Origin: a virus
Virus record (IMG/VR): IMGVR_UViG_3300018017_000005
Coordinates: 1 to 59,887 of that record
DNA length: 59,887 nucleotides
Reading direction: 5' to 3' (one strand)
Made by a program: the position numbers and the translations under genes. Below are positions 43,697 to 52,505 of this stretch, piece by piece. Each line of letters begins with the position of its first letter. The stretch's first letter is position 1. A model generated the notes under the pieces. It was given only the letters and a program-made list of their open reading frames with translations, had not been told where the DNA came from and did no database searches.

Positions 43697-44114
43697 CCAA
43701 GTTCCTGTTGTCAACATTCCAGAAGTAATGGCGTTCGAGCAAGCCAAAGAAGATTTAGCCAGATACAAGCAATGCTACGCTCAGATTGTTCAAGGACTAG
43801 AGGCATGTATCGAACGGTACAACAGCACGCTCGAAGCCGCAGACAAAGCCGTGCGCAGTCTGAAGGCATCCAGCGGCGACTTCGAGTACTATCAAAAAGC
43901 CACCAAGATTGACGCCAAGTCGCTGCATGACGCTGTAGGTCGCGAAACCTTCCTTACAATCGGCGGTACACTAAAAACAGAAACGGTGTACAAAGTTGAC
44001 CCAAATCGACTTCAGCTTGCCGTAGCACAACAAAAAGTAAGTGCTGAGCTTGTATCTGAGGTAACTAAGGAAGAAGCTCGCTACCACACCCCTAAACCTG
44101 CGGTGCTGCCGTGA
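43686..44114 (+). CDS. helical protein, possible DNA-repair accessory
   Basis: 142 aa, not recognised. Residues about 15-70 form a long charged helix (FEQAKEDLARYKQCYAQIV, ERYNSTLEAADKAVRSLK), followed by a helical-beta mixed part (LTIGGTLKTETVYKVDPNRL) and a Lys/Glu-rich end. Overlaps the glycosylase gene by 11 bases and the next gene by four. Confidence 0.65.
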   Translation: MIYNQVPVVNIPEVMAFEQAKEDLARYKQCYAQIVQGLEACIERYNSTLEAADKAVRSLKASSGDFEYYQKATKIDAKSLHDAVGRETFLTIGGTLKTETVYKVDPNRLQLAVAQQKVSAELVSEVTKEEARYHTPKPAVLP

Positions 44115-44443
44115 CACAACCGGCTCCTGTATGGCAGGCGCTATTCGAACGCTATGGCGTGGCTCCCACTGCTTGTTCTGGCGTGCTGGGAGACCCTTTT
44201 ACGTTTATGGCTGAGGCCGCTCGTCAATCTGCGCAGGCTGAGGATAGACCCCCGTGCACAGTCTCTGTACTGCTATCAACGGCGTCGGATGACTATAGCA
44301 AGCGCCGATGTACCGTTACCATAACGTGTCCGTGCCCTCCCATGGAGAAGGCAATAGAGTTTGCTACGGAGGCCTCCTATATTACCTGCAAAAATCTGCT
44401 GAATAGGGCGGCGGCCGACTTTGGCCTACCCATGCTAGGGTAG
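44111..44443 (+). CDS. small hypothetical protein
   Basis: 110 aa, not recognised. It has four Cys in the second half (CTVSVLL, CTVTITCPCPPM, ITCKN) but no clear zinc pattern. It looks beta in the middle and helical at the end. Tightly packed between 43686 and 44447 and coupled to the former. Confidence 0.65.
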   Translation: MTQPAPVWQALFERYGVAPTACSGVLGDPFTFMAEAARQSAQAEDRPPCTVSVLLSTASDDYSKRRCTVTITCPCPPMEKAIEFATEASYITCKNLLNRAAADFGLPMLG

Positions 44444-44446
44444 CGC

Positions 44447-44776
44447 ATGCCCGTCGATGGCACTAGCCGACTTACGCGCGTGCAGCTCGCAAAAGTCTCT
44501 GTTGACTTTACAAAAAGCCCGGTGGAGATTCAGACCACAGTTGCGCTAAGAGACCCAACAGGAGCCACTGCCACTACAGCACTTTTTTACTGTAATGGCA
44601 GCGTGTGGAGCAAAGATACACGCGAGGCCATGCTGCACTTTGTGGCCTGCTTAGAGCAGGACGTAGCCTCCGTAGTGCTATCTGATGGCGATCTCGTCGG
44701 AGGCAGCACATTCGGTAAGAAGCAGGCAATGGGTCTCGGCGAGCACCTTGCAGGCGAGGATGTCCCCGACCTGTAG
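44447..44776 (+). CDS. small hypothetical protein
   Basis: 109 aa, not recognised. The first half is beta-rich (LAKVSVDFTKSPVEIQTTVA, ATTALFYCNGSVWS) and the second helical (REAMLHFVACLEQDVASVVL). The ATG is three bases after the previous stop. Followed by a 49-base gap before the helicase gene with no clear feature. Confidence 0.65.
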   Translation: MPVDGTSRLTRVQLAKVSVDFTKSPVEIQTTVALRDPTGATATTALFYCNGSVWSKDTREAMLHFVACLEQDVASVVLSDGDLVGGSTFGKKQAMGLGEHLAGEDVPDL

Positions 44777-44825
44777 TAGCTCGCGCGCAAAGTAATACAA
44801 CACCTAGTACTGCTAAATTACCCTA

Positions 44826-46331
44826 TTGCACAGCAAAAACGGGGAGCTTACGGTACTCGTCCCTGTCAGTGCGGACACGGGAGAATGGAGAGGTGCAACC
44901 ATTTATTCGTTTCAGGCACAACTCTTGTCGCGCATTATTAAAGCAGGGGAGCTGAATAAAGTTGTACAGTGGGGAATAACACGCGACGACTTCACGATGG
45001 CGGAGACCCAAGGGTTCTTCGACCAGATGATCGCCTACCACAGTGCCGCGGAAACAGCGGGTAGCATTTACGGTGTAAATTCACAGCTCTACCGCTTCCC
45101 TGGATTTGCTTTTTGTGACGACGACTCCATGAGCACAGAAGCCATATGTGTCGAAGTCCGAAAAGAGAAGATAAAAGTACGAACGCGCCAGCTTTTACAG
45201 GATGCCACAGACCTGATTAGCGTAGACCCCCAAGGCGCAGTTACCCTATTACGCGAAAAAAGCGCTGCGTTACAGAACGACTGCACACCTAAAAATCTAG
45301 ATGTGCATATCGCCGATAGTATGGAGCGTGTATGGTCAAATTACTGCGCTGGAGTAGAGGGGAAACGCGTATCTGTATTTAATTGGCCATGGCAACCTTT
45401 GCAGGAGGCAACCCTAGGGGTACGAGAAGCGGATTACATCATCTTCTACGCACGCCCTAAGTGCTTCAAGTCTTGGATGCTCTGTTACCTCGTGGCCTAC
45501 GCGATTTGCGTGAATAGGGATTTTCGTGTCCTTATCTACTCTCGTGAAATGCCGGCCGACGAAGTATTTGAGCGCATAGGCTGCGCCTTAGCCGCTGTAG
45601 ACTATGAACATTTTACGCGGGGGCAGCTAGCACCCAACGAAAAGTTCAGTCTCCAATACAGCCTAAATGAGCTGAGGACACTGCGAGAGCAGATGACCGT
45701 GGTCTGTCTTGACGCGCAAAACGTTAAAACGGGACAGGACACGGTGTCTTGGCTGGAGTCAAAGATCGACAGATATCAGCCTCAAGCCGTGTTCGTAGAC
45801 GGCTTGTATTTAATGAGTGACCAGCAGGGCTCAAAGAGAAACCATGAGCGCGTATCCAACGTAAGCCGTTCTATACGCCAGCTTGTGCTGCATAAGCACA
45901 TTCCCGTCATTGCCACTGTCCAAGCAAATAGAGACGCCGCTAAGAATGAAGATGCGAATTTAGAAGAAGTCGCTTTCTCCGATTCTCTGGGGCAAGATGC
46001 CACAATGTTGATACGCATTGTTAATGAATGGAAACGAAGCGACAACAGCCTTGCTCTTGTAATGGGAGGTGCCAGCAGACGCTTTCGCTTAGACGGTTTT
46101 CGTATCTATGGAATACCTGCGCACAATTTCCGATACCTTGGGGAGCTGAGCGCTAGAGAAGCACAAGCTCTTGTTCGCGCGGACATCGCTGGCGGTAAAG
46201 CCAAAGCTCCTAAACCATTAACTACAAGCAACGGCGCCAGCAAAGCGGAGGACAAAAAGAGAGAAGAAACCATGCTCGCACAAGGAGCAGCCGATATTGC
46301 CGGAATGGTTACAAGCGATGCTCGACATTAG
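44826..46331 (+). CDS. DnaB-like replicative helicase
   Basis: 501 aa from a TTG at 44826; the frame opens only at 44817 and no ribosome site is seen, so the start is uncertain. A helical N-terminal domain (about 20-160) is followed by the RecA-like motor: Walker A variant ARPKCFKSW (about 209), SREMPADEVFERI, Walker B AVFVDGLYLM (about 322), then IPVIATVQANRD and a C-terminal MGGASRRFRLDGF. The layout matches the DnaB family, but the P-loop has Pro-Lys-Cys-Phe where others have Ser-Met-Gly. The gene overlaps the primase gene, supporting a primase-helicase pair. Its C-terminal 60 residues are disordered. Confidence 0.8.
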   Translation: MHSKNGELTVLVPVSADTGEWRGATIYSFQAQLLSRIIKAGELNKVVQWGITRDDFTMAETQGFFDQMIAYHSAAETAGSIYGVNSQLYRFPGFAFCDDDSMSTEAICVEVRKEKIKVRTRQLLQDATDLISVDPQGAVTLLREKSAALQNDCTPKNLDVHIADSMERVWSNYCAGVEGKRVSVFNWPWQPLQEATLGVREADYIIFYARPKCFKSWMLCYLVAYAICVNRDFRVLIYSREMPADEVFERIGCALAAVDYEHFTRGQLAPNEKFSLQYSLNELRTLREQMTVVCLDAQNVKTGQDTVSWLESKIDRYQPQAVFVDGLYLMSDQQGSKRNHERVSNVSRSIRQLVLHKHIPVIATVQANRDAAKNEDANLEEVAFSDSLGQDATMLIRIVNEWKRSDNSLALVMGGASRRFRLDGFRIYGIPAHNFRYLGELSAREAQALVRADIAGGKAKAPKPLTTSNGASKAEDKKREETMLAQGAADIAGMVTSDARH

Positions 46332-47361
46332 AGCAGAGATTCTAAGGGTCATTGACAAATATCTCGAGCGCGTCAGCCCGACGGGCTCCGATAACGTCAT
46401 GGCCCTATGCCCATTCCACGGAGAAGACACTCCCTCCTTTGCAATGAATACAACAAACGGGGTGTACTTCTGCCACGCGTGCCACGCAAAAGGGAATTTA
46501 CTAACCTTTTTACGTGGCGTAGGAGTGTCCAGGCAGCTCATCGATATCCAGTACAAAGAGGTTATCGAAGAGGCCAGACGCTATACACCCCCAGGACCTA
46601 ATCCACTCGACCCAGGAGTAAGAGACCTAGCGCCTATACCCGAAGGCACTCTTGGGCTTTTTGACGGCTATACAATCCCAAGTTTACTCAATGATGGGTA
46701 TGCAGAATCCACGTTGTGCCACTTTGACGTTGGATATGACCGCTGGCATCAACGAATTACCTATCCGATACGTGACGTACAGGGAAAGATTGTAGGAATT
46801 AGCGGTAGGGCGATTCACCCCGACGTAAAACCGAAGTACAAAATCTATAACCGAGAGTACGTCACATGGAATTTGCCTGAGCGTGGTCCATGGGATCGCC
46901 GTAAGGTCCTGTATAACCTACATAATGTTCTACCCACGATGCTCACGCATCAAAAAGCAGACAGCTACATCGTAATCGTCGAGGGGTTCAAGGCGTGCAT
47001 GTGGCTCTGGCAATCAGGCATAAAGAATGTGGTGGCTCTCCTCGGCTCTTATTTTTCTTGGGAGCACCGTTGGTTCATAGAGAAATTCCACGGCGCGGCG
47101 TATTTCTTCTTGGATAATAACTATGCTGGAACGCGAGGTACATACCAAGCAAGCCAGTCCTTACTTAAAACGCCAATACGTAAAAACGAAGAAGTATACG
47201 GTAGCGTCTTGGACCTTTTTGTGGTGGAGTACCCTGAGCGCCTTCAATGCGCGGAGGACGCACAGCCTGATAGCCTAACACCGGAAGAAGTTAGAACGCA
47301 GCTTTTTAAAGCCTTACCTTACCAAAATTGGCTTAGCAAAAAGACGGGCGATGCCCACTAA
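46297..47361 (+). CDS. DnaG-like primase (CHC2 zinc finger, Toprim)
   Basis: 354 aa from the TTG at 46297, supported by AAGGAG nine bases upstream; the ATG at 46318 is an alternative. C38, H41, C59 and C62 (CPFHGEDTPSF, then YFCHACHAKGN) form the CHC2 zinc finger. A catalytic part follows with RITYPIRDVQGKIVGISGRA and KYKIYN, then the Toprim motif IVIVEGFKACMWLWQSG and FFLDNNYAG, where the usual Asp-x-Asp reads Asp-Asn-Asn. It makes RNA primers for the fork. Overlaps the DnaB-like gene by 35 bases. Confidence 0.88.
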   Translation: MPEWLQAMLDIRAEILRVIDKYLERVSPTGSDNVMALCPFHGEDTPSFAMNTTNGVYFCHACHAKGNLLTFLRGVGVSRQLIDIQYKEVIEEARRYTPPGPNPLDPGVRDLAPIPEGTLGLFDGYTIPSLLNDGYAESTLCHFDVGYDRWHQRITYPIRDVQGKIVGISGRAIHPDVKPKYKIYNREYVTWNLPERGPWDRRKVLYNLHNVLPTMLTHQKADSYIVIVEGFKACMWLWQSGIKNVVALLGSYFSWEHRWFIEKFHGAAYFFLDNNYAGTRGTYQASQSLLKTPIRKNEEVYGSVLDLFVVEYPERLQCAEDAQPDSLTPEEVRTQLFKALPYQNWLSKKTGDAH

Positions 47362-47388
47362 GACGACCTGAGGGTCAAAGGATTGAAC

Positions 47389-48786
47389 ATGCCTGGTTTT
47401 GGAAAAGATCCCAATGATTTGAACAGGGTAATCCCCTTCGGTGGGGGTACTATGAGTCAACGCGAGCGCTACTTCGCACAGCAGGAAGCCAAGGCTCGTG
47501 AGAACCGAAAAGCGGGGGGCAACGCTCCGTTTTGGAAAGACACGTTTCGTCTTCCCAAAGACCACACGCGCATGGGACGACTCATTCCCGGAAAGTACCC
47601 CATCAAGTACACGCTGGATGGCGAAACTCTGGTAGACGACATGCTCGAATACGTCGAGTTTGTTGAGCACCGAGATACCGCATCCAAGAAAACGGCTATT
47701 TGCAGTGCGGGCCCCTTCCGTCGCGTAAAAGGAAAACGAGAAGAATGCCTCGGCTGTGATAAGTACTGGGCGGACAAAGACCACATGTCCATGACCATGA
47801 CCACTCGCTATGCCTTTAATTGGTTCGACTATGGCTTGTGGCTCAAGCTGCCCAGCGGCAATACAAACCCTACTACAGGACAACCTTACGTAGACTGGGT
47901 ACCTGTTCCGCCGAATGACTCACGCGTGAGTCAGTATGAGTCCAAGTGGGGCAATTATTTACCTTGGGTAATGCCCTTTACTCACAAGAAGCAGCTCGTA
48001 GGCTTCGCCGAGCTGACTATCAACAATGACTGCGCCACGTGTGGCGGACAGACCACAATTTCCTTGCTGGGTAAATTGTGCGGCAACCCACAATGCCGAG
48101 CCATCTTCTGCGACATGCGCGGAGGCTACCCAGTAGATCGAACCGGTAAGCCCCTGGATGCTCCCGAGCTTGCGGCGCTGTCAGAGCTCATTAAATGCGA
48201 CGTATGCGGCTACGAAGGTTACGTGATCGAGATTCTTAACTGCCGAAACTGCCAGCAAAGCGGCGCCACGCCTAAACGCGCTACGATTTTCGACGAAGAT
48301 CTGGAAGTCATTGCGCAACTGGACGGTAAAGGCGACTCAACCAAGCTTACTGTCCTGAATAGGTCCAACCCACGACCCATTCAAGCACCTGATAATATCG
48401 TGCAGCAGCTGAAGCCGTTGCCGCTCGACAAGAAGTTCACTCCAAGTACAATTCAGCAGCAGGCTGCCACCTGGAATATACGGTTGGGCAATCCTGCGAC
48501 AGGGGCGCCGTCGGCTTCCACCCCCTTCTATAATCCGCAGCAGGCGCCCTACACACCGCCTTTCGCACCACCGCCGCAGGCCATGCCAGGCGCCATTCCT
48601 GGGATGACTCAGCAGCCCTTCCCCGTGCCTGCAATGGGCACACCGCAACCAATGGCCATCCCCTTCGGACAGCCCATGAGCAGTCCAGGAATGGGTACGT
48701 CTACAAATCCGCAAAACCCCACTCCATTTGGTGGCGGATTCCAGGCGCCTACCTTCTGGAATCCTGGCAATAACCAGAACCAATAA
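47389..48786 (+). CDS. zinc-rich putative single-strand DNA-binding protein
   Basis: 465 aa from the ATG at 47389, with AAAGGA six bases before it. Basic N-terminus, then a beta-rich core (about 60-240) with Cys groups CLGC, CATCGG, CGNPQC, CDVCG and CRNC, suggesting several zinc sites. From about 350 the tail is Pro/Met/Gly/Gln-rich (FAPPPQAMPGAIPGMTQQP) and disordered. Position between primase and DNA polymerase fits an SSB or gp2.5-like role, though gp32-like proteins usually have one zinc. The gene ends at a strong terminator, suggesting high expression. Confidence 0.55.
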   Translation: MPGFGKDPNDLNRVIPFGGGTMSQRERYFAQQEAKARENRKAGGNAPFWKDTFRLPKDHTRMGRLIPGKYPIKYTLDGETLVDDMLEYVEFVEHRDTASKKTAICSAGPFRRVKGKREECLGCDKYWADKDHMSMTMTTRYAFNWFDYGLWLKLPSGNTNPTTGQPYVDWVPVPPNDSRVSQYESKWGNYLPWVMPFTHKKQLVGFAELTINNDCATCGGQTTISLLGKLCGNPQCRAIFCDMRGGYPVDRTGKPLDAPELAALSELIKCDVCGYEGYVIEILNCRNCQQSGATPKRATIFDEDLEVIAQLDGKGDSTKLTVLNRSNPRPIQAPDNIVQQLKPLPLDKKFTPSTIQQQAATWNIRLGNPATGAPSASTPFYNPQQAPYTPPFAPPPQAMPGAIPGMTQQPFPVPAMGTPQPMAIPFGQPMSSPGMGTSTNPQNPTPFGGGFQAPTFWNPGNNQNQ

Positions 48787-48794
48787 TACGGAGG

Positions 48795-48822
48795 AAGGCC
48801 CGTCGTAACGACGGGCCTTTTT
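48795..48822 (+). terminator. strong rho-independent terminator before polA
   Basis: AAGGCCCGTCG, loop TAA, CGACGGGCCTT then TTT: an 11-bp perfect stem with a short T tract. It closes the transcript of the zinc-rich protein and lies only 11 bases before the DNA polymerase ATG, which has no ribosome site of its own. Confidence 0.88.
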
Positions 48823-48833
48823 ACTGTCAATTT

Positions 48834-51800
48834 ATGTGGAACATCAATGCGCCCACAGCGCAGTATCTAGGGCATACCTACCCGACGCTTCCGACACGTC
48901 CAGTAACCAGTCCCTTCGAGATTCAACGCGTAATTAACGAGGTTTACAACTCGCCGTTCGTGGCAATCGATACAGAGACCACAGGGCTTGTGCAATGGCA
49001 AGATGTGCCGCTTTACTGGTCTCTTGCTTGGGGTAACCAACGAGCTACGTTACACGCGGATTTACTACCATACTTCGACGTTTGCTTTAACAACCCAAAC
49101 ATCACTTGGGTGCTAGCAAACGCCAAATACGACATGCACATCTTGGCCAATTACGGACATATCCTCGTAGGTATGTGGCGGGATGTCCAAGTTATGCACG
49201 GCCTTCTATTCGATCACCTCCCGCACAGGCTGAAGTTCATCGCGCAGCAACTACTCAATTGGACGTGGGGTGACTTCCAGGACCAATTTGGAAAGATCAC
49301 TAAGAAACAAACCCCAAGGCAATTGATAGAAAAAGCCGAACAAGAAAACTTCGGTCTGTTGGTCGAATACGCAGCGAACGACGCTTGGGGGACGCTGAAG
49401 GTCTACGAGGCTTTGGAAGCGATGCTCAGGCACGAAGCTACCTTCTCCTTGTTCCGCAAACACCCACCGTACATTGATACATTGTGGGACTATTTCACAA
49501 AGGTAGAATCACCGTTTACTCGCTCACTGTGGAAGATGGAACGTAGGGGTGTAAAGATCGACCGTGCCCGCTTTGCTGCTGCAAAGCCAGAAGCGGAGAA
49601 AAAGCTCGATCAAATATCCCGAGATATGACTCGCTTAGCAGGATTTCCCTTGAACCCCAATTCCCCTGCGCAAGTCGCCAAGTACATGGATTCACAGGGG
49701 TACAAGCCCATTAAATGGACTAAAGGGGGTAAATACGGGGTAAGAAAACCCTCATGGGACGCCGACGTGCTGGAGCACTACGACGAAGACCCCGTTGTCG
49801 AGCTTATTCTTGAGCAACACGCCTATTCTAAGCTTTACGGAACCTATATCGTCGGCTTGGACGAGATGGTTGACCCATTCGATAGGATTCACTCTAGCTT
49901 TAATCAAACACCGCGTACTGGTCGCATATCCAGCAGTACGCCCAACCTGCAAAATTTACCTCGAGCGGAAAATGACCACTGGAATTTAAGAAGCGCATTC
50001 ATCGCAGAACCTGGATGTAAAATCATTGATTTCGATTTTAACCAGTTAGAGATGCGCCTTCTTGCCGCCGGAGCCGAAGAGCAAACTATGGTGGATATCT
50101 TCTTGCGCGGTTGGGATATCCATGCGGGCAACGCAGCTATGATGTTCAACGGAAACTATGAGGACATCAACGCGGCGAAAGACTTACTCAAGAAAATAGA
50201 CAAACTGAAGCTATCACCTGCCGATACGCTAACCGAGTGCGAGTCCGAAAGCCCTGGTATAAGCACCAGAGCTACAGCTGCAGGTAAGTCTTTACTAGGA
50301 TATTTGCACCAATGTGCAGAGGATAGAACTGGGGCAAAGAGTGTCGGCTTCGGGCTAAATTACGGTCTTGGACCAAAGAAACTAGCCAGGCAAATAAAGA
50401 CATCTCAAGCGGATGCCGTGCAGAAGATCGCACTGTACAAAGGCACATACCCAGCCGTAGAAGCCTTCATGAAAGAATCCGTAGAAGAAGGCCGCAGAAC
50501 AGGATTTGCTTTTACTGTAATGGGTAGACGCCGTAATATCCCGATGATTGCTTCTACGATTAAAGGGGAGCAGGCGTTAGGAGAAAGACTTGCCACGAAT
50601 ACCAGGATACAAGGATGCCTACCCGCACATGTGCGAATTTTAACGAAAGATGGATACCTACCAATTAAACAAGCGCCTGAGCTAGGCATCGCGTGGACAG
50701 GTACAGACTTCGCTCCTTACAGGAAGTTGGATAGAGGACCGTCAGAGCTGGCAGAACTGCACCTCAGTAATGGTCAAACACTTGATTGTGACGTACGGCA
50801 TAAGGTGCTTACTGTTGGCACACAGGCTTATGAATTTAAGCATTTTGACGATCTTCGAGAAGGGGATCAAATCTGTACAAGCCTAGCGCGCCCTCTGGAA
50901 TTCGGAAGTAACAATGTGCATGCGGTTCACATGTATTGGATGGGCTTTATGCTGGGTAATGCCTATACAAGCAAGGGCCCAGACCACAGAAATGCGCTAT
51001 CTGTAACCTTTGGCGACAGGTGCAACCGGTACGAGAAAGAAGTACGCGCTAAAGAGTATGTCAATTATATTAATCAAGCATTTGGAATAGCTACCCAAAA
51101 ACCTCGTGTACAAGAAGGCAAAATAACCATCGTTGTAGAAAGCGCTGGTGTGCGCCAATTCTACGAATCGCTAGGATACCCATGGGGCAAAACGGCCGAA
51201 GTTAAGACAGCACCTACAACGGTATGGACCGCGTGTCTAGAAGGAAGAAAATCCTTCTTATTGGGTATGCTAGACGCGGATGGACATTTGCACGCGACCA
51301 GCCCCAACATTCATTTATGTCAACGCCCGTTACTTCACGAGCTGCTTATTCTATTTCGCACTTGCGGTATAGAAGGAACACTACGCGACTTAGCCGATGG
51401 CTCCTACAGGCTTGATCTAGTGGGTAGCCAATGCGCTAGACACCTCAGCTACGGTAGCATACGCCGTAATACTATTCCTATGCCGGCGCCTAAGTGTGTC
51501 TATAAACGCTTTTTAACAGATGCCCCAGGCACAACGCTATCCCATACTGTTCTTCGCTCTAGGGTCCGTAGGGGCGGACACATTGGTGTCTACACGATAG
51601 CCGCCATGTACGAAAATAGCGGGTTACTCTTACCCACACTTTATGCGTCGCGCGCATTGGTACGAAAGGAACGGCTAGGAAAGGTAGATACTACATACAC
51701 CCTTTCAGTACAAGATCCAGGGCACCGTTTTGATTCTGAGGGAGTTATCAGTCAAAACAGTGCAGCAGAAGTAACTAAGATGGCGCAGCTGGCTATCGAC

Positions 51801-52001
51801 ACCGTAGGCTTGGATACACTGTTTAACTGCCACATCGAGCTACAAGTACATGACGAGCTGGTTTTTGAATGCCCCGAAGAGAACGTAGCTAGGGTTATGC
51901 CAGAAATCAAAGAATTGATGGAACATCCGTTCTCCATCGATCTTATCTGCCCACTGAAGGTAGAAGGTGGCTTTGCGAATAGCTGGGGAGAGGCAAAATG
52001 A
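48834..52001 (+). CDS. polA: family A DNA polymerase with 3-5 exonuclease and intein
   Basis: 1055 aa (674 without the 381-aa intein). The exonuclease has AIDTETTGL (D46, E48), ANAKYDMHIL and YAANDAWGTLKVYE. The polymerase has TGRISSSTPNLQNLP, motif A IIDFDFNQLEMRLLA (about 397), motif B AKSVGFGLNYG (about 500-510) and motif C LQVHDELVFE (about 1005). No 5-3 exonuclease domain is present, as in T7-type polymerases. The intein sits in the conserved NTRIQGSAAE segment between motifs B and C. No ribosome site is seen at the ATG, which follows the terminator at 48795 by 11 bases. Confidence 0.95.
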   Translation: MWNINAPTAQYLGHTYPTLPTRPVTSPFEIQRVINEVYNSPFVAIDTETTGLVQWQDVPLYWSLAWGNQRATLHADLLPYFDVCFNNPNITWVLANAKYDMHILANYGHILVGMWRDVQVMHGLLFDHLPHRLKFIAQQLLNWTWGDFQDQFGKITKKQTPRQLIEKAEQENFGLLVEYAANDAWGTLKVYEALEAMLRHEATFSLFRKHPPYIDTLWDYFTKVESPFTRSLWKMERRGVKIDRARFAAAKPEAEKKLDQISRDMTRLAGFPLNPNSPAQVAKYMDSQGYKPIKWTKGGKYGVRKPSWDADVLEHYDEDPVVELILEQHAYSKLYGTYIVGLDEMVDPFDRIHSSFNQTPRTGRISSSTPNLQNLPRAENDHWNLRSAFIAEPGCKIIDFDFNQLEMRLLAAGAEEQTMVDIFLRGWDIHAGNAAMMFNGNYEDINAAKDLLKKIDKLKLSPADTLTECESESPGISTRATAAGKSLLGYLHQCAEDRTGAKSVGFGLNYGLGPKKLARQIKTSQADAVQKIALYKGTYPAVEAFMKESVEEGRRTGFAFTVMGRRRNIPMIASTIKGEQALGERLATNTRIQGCLPAHVRILTKDGYLPIKQAPELGIAWTGTDFAPYRKLDRGPSELAELHLSNGQTLDCDVRHKVLTVGTQAYEFKHFDDLREGDQICTSLARPLEFGSNNVHAVHMYWMGFMLGNAYTSKGPDHRNALSVTFGDRCNRYEKEVRAKEYVNYINQAFGIATQKPRVQEGKITIVVESAGVRQFYESLGYPWGKTAEVKTAPTTVWTACLEGRKSFLLGMLDADGHLHATSPNIHLCQRPLLHELLILFRTCGIEGTLRDLADGSYRLDLVGSQCARHLSYGSIRRNTIPMPAPKCVYKRFLTDAPGTTLSHTVLRSRVRRGGHIGVYTIAAMYENSGLLLPTLYASRALVRKERLGKVDTTYTLSVQDPGHRFDSEGVISQNSAAEVTKMAQLAIDTVGLDTLFNCHIELQVHDELVFECPEENVARVMPEIKELMEHPFSIDLICPLKVEGGFANSWGEAK
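50616..51758 (+). mobile_element. intein with LAGLIDADG endonuclease in DNA polymerase
   Basis: 381 aa, residues 595-975, between NTRIQG and SAAEV. Block A is CLPAHVRILTKDGYLPI with Cys1; block B is GQTLDCDVRHKVLTV, keeping the His; the end is GVISQN followed by Ser+1, with Gln in place of the usual penultimate His. The middle holds a LAGLIDADG-type endonuclease: WMGFMLGNAYTSK (first motif, with Asn at the acidic position) and FLLGMLDADGHL (second motif, intact). Family A polymerase inteins are known at this conserved site. Splicing is expected; nuclease activity may be reduced because one catalytic Asp is changed. Confidence 0.93.
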
Positions 52002-52459
52002 GCCCTCAGGGGTATAAGCTGGCGCTGGACACCATGGTCTCTGAGCGCTCTGGGGTTTATCGTCACGTTGTTGCAAAAATCACTACAGCCTTTATCGACG
52101 TCTTGACGGAGCACTTGCTGGAATACAATGAGGTATTCATTCCTAATTTCGGCAAGCTGCGCGCTGTGATCCGTAAAGGGCGTAACACGCGCAGTATCGT
52201 CTCGCATACAACCGGTAAGTCACTAGGCCCTCCCCGTGGCGAAGAAGTGATTATATACTTCTCCAAGTCCGTTCGACTCGCCGCAGCGCATCGCAAGCTG
52301 TTCAAGGAGAAAAACAATGGAAAAGTATGCAGTCCGCGAGGACGTGAATCAGGAGCACTTGGAGAAAATCGCATCTCAAGGCTGCCCGAAGTGCGGAAAA
52401 AGTCTGGAAAAGCACGGACGTGTGCTTCGGTGCCCGATTCACGGGACGGAACCGTTTGA
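51998..52459 (+). CDS. HU-like DNA-binding protein with unusual C-terminal extension
   Basis: 153 aa. Residues about 13-105 match the HU/IHF fold: helical dimerisation part (SGVYRHVVAKITTAFIDVL), the turn VFIPNFGKLRAVIRKGRNTR, an arm with TTGKSLGPP, then VIIYFSKSVRLAAAHRKLF. HU proteins end near here (90-100 aa). The last 45 residues are basic and lie in the 143 bases shared with the next gene in another frame, so they may be a read-through tail or reflect a lost stop. ATG overlaps the polymerase stop (ATGA). Confidence 0.8.
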   Translation: MSPQGYKLALDTMVSERSGVYRHVVAKITTAFIDVLTEHLLEYNEVFIPNFGKLRAVIRKGRNTRSIVSHTTGKSLGPPRGEEVIIYFSKSVRLAAAHRKLFKEKNNGKVCSPRGRESGALGENRISRLPEVRKKSGKARTCASVPDSRDGTV

Positions 52460-52505
52460 AGGAGCCGAATGGCAACCAAAAGAAATGCAAGGAAAGCAGC
52501 AGTAA
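52317..52505 (+). CDS. small zinc-finger protein
   Basis: 62 aa. CPKCGKSLEKHGRVLRCPIHG (two Cys pairs with a His) is a compact zinc ribbon. AAGGAG lies about 8 bases before the ATG, which supports it over the tail of the HU frame that it overlaps by 143 bases. It also overlaps the RecA-like start by 37 bases. Could bind DNA or a partner of the recombinase; unknown. Confidence 0.6.
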   Translation: MEKYAVREDVNQEHLEKIASQGCPKCGKSLEKHGRVLRCPIHGTEPFEGAEWQPKEMQGKQQ

